A DNA stretch of 64,000 bases, taken from contig NZ_VUOK01000040.1 of NCBI RefSeq assembly GCF_009806555.1, positions 1 through 64,000 of the forward strand, written 5' to 3'. Positions 48,340 through 57,602 of this stretch are shown piece after piece; positions within the stretch are counted from its first letter, which is position 1; every line of letters begins with the position of its first letter. This DNA comes from Methylobacterium sp. 2A (GTDB lineage Bacteria > Pseudomonadota > Alphaproteobacteria > Rhizobiales > Beijerinckiaceae). A model generated the notes under the pieces. That model ran no database searches, was not told where the DNA came from, and was given only the letters and a program-made list of their open reading frames with translations. The translations under genes were made by a program, and so were the position numbers.

Positions 48340-49086
48340 ATGTCAAAGCTCGACGGAAAGGTTGCCGTGGTGACCGGGGCCTCGAAGGGGATCGGTGCGG
48401 CGATTGCGAGGACGCTGGCGAAAAACGGGGCGGCCGTGGTGGTCAATTACGCGTCCAGCAAGGCAGGCGCGGACGCCGTGGTCGAGGCGATCACCGCGGC
48501 GGGCGGCCGAGCCATCGCCGTGCCGGGCGACGTCTCCAACGCCGCGCAGGCGGATGGGCTGATCGCGGCCGCCGTCGAACGGTTCGGCCGGCTCGATATC
48601 GTGGTCAACAATTCCGGCGTCTACGAATTCGCCGCCATCGAAGACGTCACGGAGGAGCAGTACCGCCGCCTCTTCGACATCAACGTGCTGGGCGTCCTGC
48701 TGGTGACGCGGGCGGCGGCGAAGCATCTCGGTGACGGCGGCAGCATCGTCAATATCTCGTCGGTCGTCACGAGCGTCAACATGCCGACCTCGGCGGTCTA
48801 TACCGGGACGAAGGGCGCCGTGAACGCGATCTCGGGCGTCCTCGCCAACGAGCTGGCTCCGCGCAGGATCCGGGTCAACGTGGTCAGCCCCGGCTACGTG
48901 GTCACCGAGGGCACCCAGACGGCGGGCGTCACCGGCTCGGAGATGGAGACCGGGTTGATCGCGCAGACGCCGCTCGGCCGGGCCGGCCAGCCGGACGACA
49001 TCGCCGACGTGGTGGCGTTCCTCGCCTCCGACGCAGCGCGCTGGGTGACCGGGGAGGTGATCGCGGCCGGCGGTGGGGTTCGCTGA
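48340..49086 (+). CDS. SDR family oxidoreductase (3-oxoacyl-ACP reductase-like)
   Basis: Classical short-chain dehydrogenase, 248 residues. Cofactor motif TGASKGIG at 12-19, NNSG near 90, catalytic Ser140/Ser141, and Tyr154 and Lys158 (YTGTK). It is most like the FabG group with unspecified substrate. ATG 48340 has GGAGAGAAGG upstream. Probable ArsR-controlled gene; such ArsR-SDR pairs are commonly linked to aldehyde or quinone stress, which is inference. Confidence 0.93.
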   Translation: MSKLDGKVAVVTGASKGIGAAIARTLAKNGAAVVVNYASSKAGADAVVEAITAAGGRAIAVPGDVSNAAQADGLIAAAVERFGRLDIVVNNSGVYEFAAIEDVTEEQYRRLFDINVLGVLLVTRAAAKHLGDGGSIVNISSVVTSVNMPTSAVYTGTKGAVNAISGVLANELAPRRIRVNVVSPGYVVTEGTQTAGVTGSEMETGLIAQTPLGRAGQPDDIADVVAFLASDAARWVTGEVIAAGGGVR

Positions 49087-49144
49087 ACCGGGCGCGAACC
49101 CGGAGGCTTGCCCGTGCCCGATCGCGGAGCGGTCGGGCGCGGGA

Positions 49145-50734
49145 TCAGGATGCCCGCGCCAGCGCGTCGGCCTGCGGCAACACGTATGACCCCTCGTTGG
49201 CCGCGCACAGGATGTGGTCCATCTCGGCCTTGGGCATCGCGCGCCCGAACAGGTAGCCCTGGCCGAAATGGCAGCCCTGGTCGGAGAGCCAGTCGAGGCT
49301 GGCATCGGTCTCGATGCCCTCCGCGGTCGTGGTGAGGCCGAGGCTCGTGCCGAGCTTGATGATCGCGTCGACGAGCTTGGCGCGCTCATCGCTCATCGTG
49401 ATGGCGTCGACGTAGCTGCGATCGATCTTCAGCTTGTCGAACTTCAGCTCGCGCAGATGGTAGAGGCTCGAATAGCCGGTGCCGAAATCGTCGAGCGCGA
49501 TGCGCACGCCGAGCTGCCGCAGCGACAGGAGCGTCGCGCGCGTCGCTTCCAGATCCTGGATCAGGGCGCTCTCGGTGATCTCGACCTCGAGCCGATGCGG
49601 CGGGAAGCCGGTCTCGGTCAGGATCGCCAGGATGCGCTGGGCCAGCCACGCGTCCTGGAACTGGTGCGGCGCGATGTTGACCGCCAGGATCAGGTGGGAT
49701 GGCCAGGCCTTGGCATCGAGGCAGGCGCGCCGGATCAGGCTGTAGCTCAGATCGGCGATCATCCCGGTCTCCTCGGCGACGGGGATGAAGTCCGAAGGGC
49801 CGATCAGGCCGCGCTCCGGATGACGCCAGCGCGCCAGCACCTCGACGCCGACGATGTCCTTCTCGGGCAGCGAGACCACCGGCTGATAGAACGGCTCGAT
49901 CGCCCCGGTCTCGATCGCGACCCGCAGCTCCGACTCGGTCCGGGCCCGGGCGCGCAGTTCCTCGTCCATGGTGCTGCGGAAGAACCGGTAATTGCCGCGC
50001 CCTTCCTTCTTGCCCTGGTACATGGCGAGATCGGCCGCGTGCAGCACCGCGTCAGAATCCGCGTGCTCCGCGGCCACCACCGCGACGCCGACGGTCGCGC
50101 CGACCTTCAGGTCGTTCTGGTTCCACGAGACCGGCTCGGAGATGGCGGCGATGACCGCCTGGGCGAGGCGCGTCAGCCCCTCGCTGCCGTGCTCGACCGG
50201 CACCAGCATCGCGAACTCGTCGCCGCCGAGCCGGGCCGCCACACCGCCCGCGGGCAGGAACTGCTGCAACCGCTCGGCGACGGCGCAGAGCACCGCGTTG
50301 CCGGCGGCATGGCTGTAAAGATCGTTGACCGGCTTGAACCGATCGAGATCGATCAGCAGGACGGCCGCGGACGGCTCGGTTCCGACCGTGGCATGCGCCC
50401 GCGTGACCGCGTCGATGAAGCGGCGTCGATTGGCCAGCCCCGTGAGGCCGTCGTGGCGGGCGATCGCCTCGGCCTGCGCGGCCGCCGCGTCGCGTTCCAG
50501 CATCAGCCGACGCAGGAGGATCGATTTGCGGATGACCGCGCCGCACAGGGCCACGCCCATGCAGGCGGCCAGCATCAGGAGATCGTTCAGCCGGTACTCG
50601 GAGATGAGGTTGCTGAGGGAATCGAAGGTCCCGAGATTCACGCCGACGATCCAGATCCCGGCGCCGATCACGAGCAGACACAGGGTCTCGTACAGCTCGC
50701 CCCGGCCCCACGCGTTCGACGTTTCGCTCGGCAT
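49145..50734 (-). CDS. GGDEF-EAL cyclic-di-GMP signalling protein
   Basis: 529-residue protein. Two N-terminal membrane helices (about 14-36 and 49-72), then GGDEF (RLGGDEFA, near 165-172) and EAL (VEVLARWRH, near 297-305). The EAL signature reads E-V-L, but the other EAL residues are present (NIAPHQF, EITESAL, DDFGTGYSS, KIDRSYV, GYLFG), so phosphodiesterase activity is plausible. ATG 50734 is one choice; an ATG 36 nt upstream is the alternative and neither has a strong ribosome site. No partner genes are adjacent. Confidence 0.92.
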   Translation of the reverse strand: MPSETSNAWGRGELYETLCLLVIGAGIWIVGVNLGTFDSLSNLISEYRLNDLLMLAACMGVALCGAVIRKSILLRRLMLERDAAAAQAEAIARHDGLTGLANRRRFIDAVTRAHATVGTEPSAAVLLIDLDRFKPVNDLYSHAAGNAVLCAVAERLQQFLPAGGVAARLGGDEFAMLVPVEHGSEGLTRLAQAVIAAISEPVSWNQNDLKVGATVGVAVVAAEHADSDAVLHAADLAMYQGKKEGRGNYRFFRSTMDEELRARARTESELRVAIETGAIEPFYQPVVSLPEKDIVGVEVLARWRHPERGLIGPSDFIPVAEETGMIADLSYSLIRRACLDAKAWPSHLILAVNIAPHQFQDAWLAQRILAILTETGFPPHRLEVEITESALIQDLEATRATLLSLRQLGVRIALDDFGTGYSSLYHLRELKFDKLKIDRSYVDAITMSDERAKLVDAIIKLGTSLGLTTTAEGIETDASLDWLSDQGCHFGQGYLFGRAMPKAEMDHILCAANEGSYVLPQADALARAS

Positions 50735-51015
50735 GTTGTGCGTCCAAACTACGACGCGCCGAGAGAGCATGGGAAATGCTAAGAGGATGTGAATCCAGTG
50801 ATCGTCAAGTCATGACCTCTGATTAAGGACGATCGGTATTTCCTTTGACGCCGGATCGACCATAGCCTCCACGGCGTCGCGATGGCCTGTTGCCTGTAAG
50901 TCCGGATCGAGCGCACGCTCCTGAGGTGAACCCGGTTCGCACCGGCGCGGGCCGGGGACACGGTGGGACCGCACCCGAGGCCGGCGCGAACGGGTTGGTC
51001 CGGATCCCGCCCCGA

Positions 51016-51978
51016 TCAGGCCGTTCCGCCGGCCTCATCTTCCGTCGGCAACGCGCAGCGATTGTGGATATCGGTCGCGGCCACGGCCCCGTGCGCCATG
51101 GCGACCACCACCTGATCGAGGCCGCGCACCACGCCGCCCGCCGCGTAGAGCCCCGGCACGCTCGTGCGGTTATGGGCATCCACCACGATCGCCCCGGCGT
51201 CGTCGTGCTCGGCGCCGAGATCGACCGCCAGCCCGGAGCGCAGTGTCAGGCCGAGGGCCGAATAGAGCACCGCGAAACGATGCCGCGCGCCGTCCGCGGT
51301 GTTGAGCACGGTGATCCGGTCATCCTCCACGTCGATCCGCGTCACCGGCTCTTGGACGAGCGCGATGCCGTGCCGTCTTGCCCGCCCCTGCTCGTGTGCG
51401 CCGAGCGGGCAGCCGAGGGTGAGCAGCGTCACGTCCGGCGTATAGGTGCGCGCCAGGAACTCCGCCTCGCCGAGGCCGCGGGCGCCGTGGCCGATCACCG
51501 CGATGCGCTGGTTGCGCGCCTCGTAGCCGTCGCAGATCGGGCAGTAGCGCACGAGCCCGCGCCGGATCGCGTCCGGCAGGTCGGGGAAGTCCGGCTCCAC
51601 ATCCTCGGCCCCGGTGGCGAGGAGGACGTGCCGGGCCTCGACCGGATCAGGGGAATTCCCGTCCGGCGTGCGGATGGCAGCGCGGAAGCCACCCGGAATT
51701 CGGGCGAGATGCGTGATGTCGCCGGCGACCATCCGTCCGCCGTAGCGGGCGACATGGGCGCGCTGCCGGCTCAGGATTTCGGCGCCCGAGATGCCGTCGG
51801 CGAAGAGCGGGATGTTGTGGCTCACCGGGATCCAGCCGGCGCGGGACCGGCCCGCATCGACCAGCAGCGCGGAGCGTCCGAAGCGCGCGAGGTAGAGAGC
51901 GCCGGTCAGACCGCCCGGTCCGCCGCCGACGATCAGGCAATCGAGCGGCTCTGTTTGTGACGATCCGGGCTGCTGCAT
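51016..51978 (-). CDS. Thioredoxin-reductase-like FAD/NAD(P) oxidoreductase
   Basis: Low-molecular-weight thioredoxin reductase-type flavoprotein, 320 residues. The N-terminal FAD fold has GGGPGG at 18-23; the redox motif is CPIC at 146-149 (TrxB has CATC); NAD-binding GHGARGLGEAEF follows. The C-terminal motif reads YAAGGVVRGLDQV, where the family usually has GDV: the conserved Asp that binds FAD is Gly here. So it may be a divergent, non-thioredoxin partner. Starts 24 nt after the polymerase stop, so it may be the last gene of the exopolysaccharide transcript. Confidence 0.88.
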   Translation of the reverse strand: MQQPGSSQTEPLDCLIVGGGPGGLTGALYLARFGRSALLVDAGRSRAGWIPVSHNIPLFADGISGAEILSRQRAHVARYGGRMVAGDITHLARIPGGFRAAIRTPDGNSPDPVEARHVLLATGAEDVEPDFPDLPDAIRRGLVRYCPICDGYEARNQRIAVIGHGARGLGEAEFLARTYTPDVTLLTLGCPLGAHEQGRARRHGIALVQEPVTRIDVEDDRITVLNTADGARHRFAVLYSALGLTLRSGLAVDLGAEHDDAGAIVVDAHNRTSVPGLYAAGGVVRGLDQVVVAMAHGAVAATDIHNRCALPTEDEAGGTA

Positions 51979-52002
51979 GGCTCACCCGATCCTCCGGCCG
52001 CG

Positions 52003-53298
52003 TCACGGGCGGGGAACCCGCGCCGGGCCGGATCGGATCCGGGCCGACGGATCACCGGGCGGGCGTGCCGGCTCCCGATCGGGCGACCGGGCGAGCGAGG
52101 CCAGGACGAACGCCATGAAGAACAGGAAGTACTGGTTGACCGAGAGTTCCTCGAACATCATCGACGGGATGAGGAACAGGGCGCTGTAGAACAGGAACGG
52201 GCCGAACCGTCGCGGCGCCGACAGGATCCGCACCAGCCCGGCGATCAGCAGCAGCGCCACCGCGACGCCGTTCTGAAGGGCCAGCGAGACGAAGCCGTTA
52301 TGCGGCGTCACGAGGCCGGTCAGTGCCTTGAGCTCCTCGCGGCGGGCGATCTCGCCGACGCCGAACGGGTAGGCCACGACGAGGCGCAGGGCCGTGATGC
52401 CGGAGAGGAACCGCTCGTCGAAATTCTCCGACACGTTGTGATCGTCCGCGAACCGCCGCTCGATCGCCTGCGCCAGCGTGGTGGGCAGCGGGATCTCCCC
52501 CGTCAGCGACCATCCGACGAGGAGGATTCCGAGGAGTCCCAGCACGCTCAGCACCATGGACGCCCTGAGGTTGCGCCACATCAGCAGGGCGAAGACGATG
52601 AGCGGCATGAACAGGCCGGCCCGGTTGTTGGTCAGCGGGAAGCTCGCCAGCAGGGCGACGAAATAGGCGACGTAAATGGCCTTGAGCCGATAGCGCAGGC
52701 TCAGGATCAGGGCCGCGACGCCGCCGAGCGCGAAGACGTGGCCGGTCTCGTTGCCGGAGGTCCAGAGGCCGCCGAGCTTGTCCTCGACGAAGAGCTTCAG
52801 TTCGTCGTCGAATCCGTCGGTCGGGACAGCGAGGCCGAAGCGTTCCAGCGGCAGGCCGGAGGAGGTGAGGAGCAGGACCGCGAGCGACGCCAGCAGGCCC
52901 GCCAGCAGCCCCATGCAGAACGCGTCCTCGAAACGGTGGTCCTCGAACAGGACCAGCAGGATGTAGGCCTGCACGGTGTAGAGCAGCAGGACGAGGGTCA
53001 GGTAGATGTCGCCCGCCTGCTTGTGCGCCTTGAGCACCATCGAGACCCCGACGAGGGCCAGGATCCCGGCCAGGGGCGCCGCGTTGCGCAGGGCTTGCGC
53101 GATGACGGCCCGGCGCAGCCCGAGCCAGGGGATCAGGAGGAACGGCAGCAGGTCGGACAGGCGCTGGAACGGCAGCCCGAAGCTCGACGTCAGCACGTTG
53201 AACTGGAGGGCGGCCCCGAGCAGGAAGACGGCGGCGCGCTGCGCCCCGGCGGAGACCGCCGGGGGACCCGCTGCCATCGGTACCGCCTGTCCCGCCAT
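52003..53298 (-). CDS. O-antigen ligase / Wzy-type polymerase family membrane protein
   Basis: Integral membrane protein, 431 residues, about 11-12 helices. It has the O-antigen ligase (Wzy_C) character: membrane segments, a large periplasmic loop with FGLAVPTDGFDDELKLFVEDK and, near the C-terminus, TPHNGFVSLALQNG, where His precedes a conserved Asn/Gly. In this operon it would polymerise or ligate the repeat unit flipped by the adjacent transporter. The N-terminus (MAGQAVPMAAGPP) and the 30-residue C-terminal tail are Pro-rich. Follows the flippase by 73 nt. Confidence 0.85.
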   Translation of the reverse strand: MAGQAVPMAAGPPAVSAGAQRAAVFLLGAALQFNVLTSSFGLPFQRLSDLLPFLLIPWLGLRRAVIAQALRNAAPLAGILALVGVSMVLKAHKQAGDIYLTLVLLLYTVQAYILLVLFEDHRFEDAFCMGLLAGLLASLAVLLLTSSGLPLERFGLAVPTDGFDDELKLFVEDKLGGLWTSGNETGHVFALGGVAALILSLRYRLKAIYVAYFVALLASFPLTNNRAGLFMPLIVFALLMWRNLRASMVLSVLGLLGILLVGWSLTGEIPLPTTLAQAIERRFADDHNVSENFDERFLSGITALRLVVAYPFGVGEIARREELKALTGLVTPHNGFVSLALQNGVAVALLLIAGLVRILSAPRRFGPFLFYSALFLIPSMMFEELSVNQYFLFFMAFVLASLARSPDREPARPPGDPSARIRSGPARVPRP

Positions 53299-53371
53299 GG
53301 TGCCGATCCGTTCAGAGCGCGCCGATCCCCGGCCGCCATCCTCGCGCAGAAAGGTTGGCGGAGGGTGGAGA

Positions 53372-54892
53372 TCAGGCGGTCCGGCGCAGGAAGAAGCCCA
53401 GCGCGCTGCGGACCGTGTCGGCCATGAAGACCTGCGCGAGGCCCGCATAGGCCAGGATGCCGACACCCACCGCGGCGAACAGGCCGATCCGGTCGCCGAG
53501 CGCCGCGTGGATCGGATCCTGAACGAGCAGCACGAGGGCCGCCATCGCCGCGGAGCAGGCGGTGACGGGTAGGAGCGCCCGCACGAGCCGGCCGTTGCTC
53601 ACGGGGACGACCCGGCCTGCCGCCGACACGATGACCGGGGTGAACAGGTAGGCCCGGGCCACGTGGCCGGCGACGAGGGCGACGAGGCCGAGCGGCGCTG
53701 TCACGACGGCCGCCACGGCGCCGAGGCCGAACTGGGTGCCGGCCAGCCGCAACGCCGTGCCGTTGCGCCCCAGCGCCGTGAAGATCATCCATAGCATCGA
53801 GGTCGCGACGAATTCGGGCGCCAGCAGCGCCAGGATCCGCAGCACCGGGGCCGCCTCGTGCCACTGATCGCCGAACAGGAACGGGATCAGCGTCGGCGCG
53901 ACCGCCGCCATGCCGAAGAAGGCCGGCACCGCCACGAAGGACGAGGCCACCGTGAAGGTCTCGAAGGCGGCGGCCAGCGCGTCCGGGCGGTCCTGGAGCC
54001 GGGCATAGGTGGTCAGGCCCACCGTCGTCAGCGGGATCACCGCCACTTGGCTCACGAGGTCGATGCAGCGCCACGCGAGGCGCAGGTAGCCGATATCGGC
54101 GGCCGACAGGAAATAGGCGGCGATCACCTCCTGGCTGCGGATCGAGAGGACGAGCAGCAGGTAGGTGCAGAACACCCGCGAGCCGAAGGCGATCTGGCTT
54201 CGCGCCGCCGCGAGGTCGAGGCGGCGGGCCGGCACCCAGCGGGAGGCCGCCCAGGTGAGGAGCGTCGTGGCGGTGGCGGCGACGAGGCGCTGCACCACGA
54301 GGCTCCAGACGCCGTAGCCGGCATAGGCCAGCGCGAGCGCCACCGCCCCGCCGACGAGGTTGGCGCCGAGCGCCCGCAGCGCGAGCTTGCGGAAGCCGAA
54401 GCTGCGCTGGAGGCGGGCCTCGTGGATCGCCCCGGCGGCCGTGATGACGAAGCAGGCCGAGAGCGCGCGCAGGACCGGGCGCAGCTCCGGCAGATCGAAG
54501 ATCCAGGCGATCGGGCCGGCCGAGGCCGCGAGCGCCACCGCGCAGAGGACGCCCGTGCCGAGCATCACCCAGAAGGCGGTGGCGGCGAAATCCTCGTCGA
54601 GGTCGGCCCGCTGCACCACCGCGTCCGGCAGGCCGCAGCGCGCCACGATCTGCAGGATGTCGATGAAGACGGCGGCGATCGCCACCATGCCGAACTCGGC
54701 CGGCGCGATCAGCCGGGCGAGCACGAGGAACACGCCGAAACTCAGAACGACGTTGCCCACGGAGGCGAGCGCGACCCAGCGCGCCGCCGCGAAGGAACGC
54801 CCGGTCACCTCCGCGCCGGTCGGGCCCGGAACGATGTCGGTTGCGTCGGCCGCCGCGGCGGCCTCGGTGAGCGTCGGCGTGCCGGCGGTCAC
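53372..54892 (-). CDS. Lipopolysaccharide/exopolysaccharide flippase (Wzx-type)
   Basis: MATE-like oligosaccharide transporter, 506 residues, about 12-14 helices, opening ARWVALASVGNVVLSFGVFLVLARLIAPAEFGMVA. Translocates lipid-linked repeat units across the inner membrane. GTG start 54892 overlaps the upstream glycosyltransferase stop (GTGA), so it is coupled. The N-terminal 30 residues (TAGTPTLTEAAAAADATD) are a low-complexity extension before the first helix. Confidence 0.9.
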   Translation of the reverse strand: MTAGTPTLTEAAAAADATDIVPGPTGAEVTGRSFAAARWVALASVGNVVLSFGVFLVLARLIAPAEFGMVAIAAVFIDILQIVARCGLPDAVVQRADLDEDFAATAFWVMLGTGVLCAVALAASAGPIAWIFDLPELRPVLRALSACFVITAAGAIHEARLQRSFGFRKLALRALGANLVGGAVALALAYAGYGVWSLVVQRLVAATATTLLTWAASRWVPARRLDLAAARSQIAFGSRVFCTYLLLVLSIRSQEVIAAYFLSAADIGYLRLAWRCIDLVSQVAVIPLTTVGLTTYARLQDRPDALAAAFETFTVASSFVAVPAFFGMAAVAPTLIPFLFGDQWHEAAPVLRILALLAPEFVATSMLWMIFTALGRNGTALRLAGTQFGLGAVAAVVTAPLGLVALVAGHVARAYLFTPVIVSAAGRVVPVSNGRLVRALLPVTACSAAMAALVLLVQDPIHAALGDRIGLFAAVGVGILAYAGLAQVFMADTVRSALGFFLRRTA

Positions 54893-56226
54893 GACCGGGC
54901 CGCCCGACGCTCGGCCACGAGCTCGGCGTAGAGGGCGAGGTATTTTTCGGCGACGCGTTCCGAGGTCGATTCTTGGATCACGTGCTGGAAGCTGCGCTCG
55001 TCCGGCAGGTCGCCCCGGCCGCGGGCCATGACGGTCGTCAGGCGCGCGGCGAGGTCGGCATCGTCGCCCGGGGTGAACAGCCAATCGGCATTGTCCGCGC
55101 CGATCAGCTCGGGGATTCCGCCCGAGGCCGCGCCGATCACCGGCACGCCCATCGTGTAGGCCTCGTAGATCGTCCGCGGCGAGGGCTCGGCCCAGAACGA
55201 GGGCACGACGAGCACGTCGATCGCGCTGAGGAAGTCGGCGGGCTTGGCCCAGCCGACGAACTCCACCGGCAGGCCCGCGGCCTGGGCCTTGAAGCGCTCG
55301 ATCGAGTCGTCCATCGCGTGGCCCGCCACGAGGCAGCGCCAATTGCCGGGGCCGATCCGCCTGAAGGCGTCGATCAGCGTGCCGACGCCCTTCTCGGTGT
55401 TGATCCGGCCGAGATAGCCGAAGGTCATCGGCTGGCCGGTCCGGTCGATCCGGCGGCGGGCCTCGGGGTCACCCTCGGGGACGGTGCAGGAATAGAAGAT
55501 GACCCGGCGGCGTTCCGGCGCGAGATGCGTGAACAGGCCGTGATCGACATGCGTCTTCAGGATCTCGGTGCCGACGCTGACGACGGCGTCCACCGCGCGG
55601 TTGGTGATCTGCTTTCCCGCATTGACCACCTTGCAGCCGAGATGCCAGCGCTCGCAGGGTTTGCCGTCCTTGAACATGGCGGCGTTGCCGCAGATCAGGT
55701 CGTACTCGCAGACCGTGTGGACGATCGGGATGCCGCGCTTGGCGGCCTCGCGCCAGACCAGGGTCGAGACGTCGAGCAGCGAGTGAGTGTTGACGATGTC
55801 GGGCTTGAAGTCGTCGAGGACCCCGCCGAACTCGGCCGCGACGGCGAAATTCCACTGCTGCTTGAGCTTCGCCCAGGCCCGGCCGAAGCGGCTCGCCTTG
55901 GGCCAGTCTTCCAGCCAGAAATCGTTGTGGTGCGCCATCCGGTAGACGGTGACGCCGCCGCGCACGGTCTTCGGTTCGGGCTCCCGGGCGATGCAGGCCG
56001 CCGCCACCGTATGGCCGGCCGCGACCAGCTCCTCGGCGAGGTGTTCCACCGAGCGCTCGGCCCCGCCCACGATGTAGGGCGGATAGAGGGCGCTGAGGTG
56101 GAGGATGCGCAGGGGGCCGGTCGCGGCGCGCAGGGCCGTGGCGTCCGGTGCCCGGTCGCGGGGGGTGTCGGCCGCAGCTTCGGGCAGGACCCGGGCGTAG
56201 GCGGGGGACAGGCTCGGGGTGATCAT
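54889..56226 (-). CDS. Glycosyltransferase family 4 (GT-B), copy 5
   Basis: GT4-type retaining transferase, 445 residues. Starts with the glycine-rich ILHLSALYPPYIVGGAERSVEHLAEE; the nucleotide-sugar half has TFGYLGRINTEKGVGTLIDAF and a C-terminal PSFWAEPSPRTIYEAYTMGVPVIGAASGGIPELI with the E-x7-E pair. Probably adds one sugar to the exopolysaccharide repeat. ATG 56226 overlaps the preceding stop (ATGA). About 40 extra residues precede the fold. It resembles the next transferase closely (ILHLS-LYPP and VNTHSL), suggesting a local duplication. Confidence 0.92.
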   Translation of the reverse strand: MITPSLSPAYARVLPEAAADTPRDRAPDATALRAATGPLRILHLSALYPPYIVGGAERSVEHLAEELVAAGHTVAAACIAREPEPKTVRGGVTVYRMAHHNDFWLEDWPKASRFGRAWAKLKQQWNFAVAAEFGGVLDDFKPDIVNTHSLLDVSTLVWREAAKRGIPIVHTVCEYDLICGNAAMFKDGKPCERWHLGCKVVNAGKQITNRAVDAVVSVGTEILKTHVDHGLFTHLAPERRRVIFYSCTVPEGDPEARRRIDRTGQPMTFGYLGRINTEKGVGTLIDAFRRIGPGNWRCLVAGHAMDDSIERFKAQAAGLPVEFVGWAKPADFLSAIDVLVVPSFWAEPSPRTIYEAYTMGVPVIGAASGGIPELIGADNADWLFTPGDDADLAARLTTVMARGRGDLPDERSFQHVIQESTSERVAEKYLALYAELVAERRAARS

Positions 56227-57602
56227 GGGCGGCACTCGCTGAGCTCTGGGCGCTCCGCGGGGGCGGGGCTGCCGGATTCGCGTTTCCCCTCCCCCTTGTG
56301 GGGAGGGGGCAGGGGTGGGGGTGGTTCAGAGCCGGGCGCGGCGGTGCCATCTGCACCATCACCTCCAGCTCCTCCCCAAAAGGGGGAGGAGCGCGCGTCG
56401 CGGGTCGGCAAGGAGAGCGCGTCACGGGTCGCCGCGTAGAGGTCGAGATAGGCGTTCGCCACGGCGGCGGGGTCGGTCCCGGCGCGGATCGCGGCGGCGC
56501 GGGCGAGCCCCTCCGCGAGGTGGCCGGGCTCCGCGACGATCCGGGCCATGGCGCCGGCCAGCGCGGCTGCATCCCCCGGCGGGACCAGCCAGGGGCCGGG
56601 TCCGATCTGCTCGCCGATGCCGCCGATGGCGGTCCCCATCACCGGGACGCCGCGGGCATAGGCTTCCGCCACGGTGCGGCCGAAGGGTTCGGGCCAGATC
56701 GGCGGGACCACGAGGCAGTCGATGCCGTCGAGGAAGGCGTCGCGCTCGGCGAAGCCCGGGAAGGCGACGGGCATCCCCTCGGTCATCGGCCGGTAGCGGT
56801 CGAGCCCGTCCACGGCGCGCCCGGCGACGGTCAGGCTCCAACCCTGGGACGGCAACAGGCGGCAGGCCGCGAACAGGATGTCGGCGCCCTTGGAGGGCTC
56901 GATGCGGCCGAGATAGCCGAACCGCACCGGCTCACCGGGCGTCCGCGTCCGCCGTGCCAGGGGAGCGCCCGCCGGGATCGGATTCCAGATGACCCGCCGC
57001 AGGGAAGGCGGCACCGCTTCGAAGAAGCCGGCGGCCAGATGCCGGTTCAGGAGGTCCGTCCCCACGGCGGCGACGGCGGAGACCGCGCGCTGGCAGCGCC
57101 GATGCGGCGCCGCGTAGAGCCGGCACTTCAGGTGCTGACCCGCGCAGGCCGTCCCGTTCCGGGCCATCGCGCCGTTGGTGCAGAGGCTGGTGAAGTCGTG
57201 GAGCGTGTGCACCACCGGCACGCCGCGCTTGGCCAGCATCGGCCAGAGCCCCGGCGGCAGCTCCGAGAGCGAGTGCGTGTTCACGACGTCCGGCGCGAAG
57301 TCCCGGACCGCCGCCGCCATTCGGACGAGAATGGCCGGGTTCCACTGGGTCGCGAGCTTGTAGCGCAGGCGGTCGAGGCGCCCGTGCTGCGGCCAGTCGA
57401 GGATGTGGAACGGCGTGCCGTAGCCGGTCCGATAGACCGTCACGCCATCCTGCACGGCCGGCGGCGCCGCCTCGCGCGCCGCGCAGGCGACCGCGACGGC
57501 GTGGCCGAGGCCGGCCTGTGTCCGGGCCAGCGTCTCGACCATCAGCTCGGCGCCGCCGACCTGCTCGGGCGGGTAGAGCGAGCTAAGGTGCAGGATGCGC
57601 AC
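56223..57602 (-). CDS. Glycosyltransferase family 4, copy 4, with repeat-derived C-terminal tail
   Basis: GT4-type transferase, 459 residues. Fold begins MRILHLSSLYPPEQVGGAELMVE; C-terminal half has RFGYLGRIEPSKGADILF and PPIWPEPFGRTVAEAYARGVPVMGTAIGGIGE. The transferase fold appears to end near residue 400 (NAYLDLYAATRDALS). The last about 57 residues are encoded by the dispersed GC repeat at 56286-56394 and read as Gly/Pro-rich low complexity, so the end of the gene has been rebuilt by repeat insertion. It overlaps both neighbours (20 nt and 4 nt). Confidence 0.9.
   Translation of the reverse strand: MRILHLSSLYPPEQVGGAELMVETLARTQAGLGHAVAVACAAREAAPPAVQDGVTVYRTGYGTPFHILDWPQHGRLDRLRYKLATQWNPAILVRMAAAVRDFAPDVVNTHSLSELPPGLWPMLAKRGVPVVHTLHDFTSLCTNGAMARNGTACAGQHLKCRLYAAPHRRCQRAVSAVAAVGTDLLNRHLAAGFFEAVPPSLRRVIWNPIPAGAPLARRTRTPGEPVRFGYLGRIEPSKGADILFAACRLLPSQGWSLTVAGRAVDGLDRYRPMTEGMPVAFPGFAERDAFLDGIDCLVVPPIWPEPFGRTVAEAYARGVPVMGTAIGGIGEQIGPGPWLVPPGDAAALAGAMARIVAEPGHLAEGLARAAAIRAGTDPAAVANAYLDLYAATRDALSLPTRDARSSPFWGGAGGDGADGTAAPGSEPPPPLPPPHKGEGKRESGSPAPAERPELSECRP
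56286..56394. repeat. GC-rich repeat inside glycosyltransferase 3' end
   Basis: Reads CCCCTCCCCCTTGTGGGGAGG, a GGGGTGGGGGTGG block, CGGTGCCATCTGCACCA, and CTCCTCCCCAAAAGGGGGAGGAG. Same family as 20288-20340 and 59953-60054. Lies entirely within the frame of the glycosyltransferase and stays open. Confidence 0.8.
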
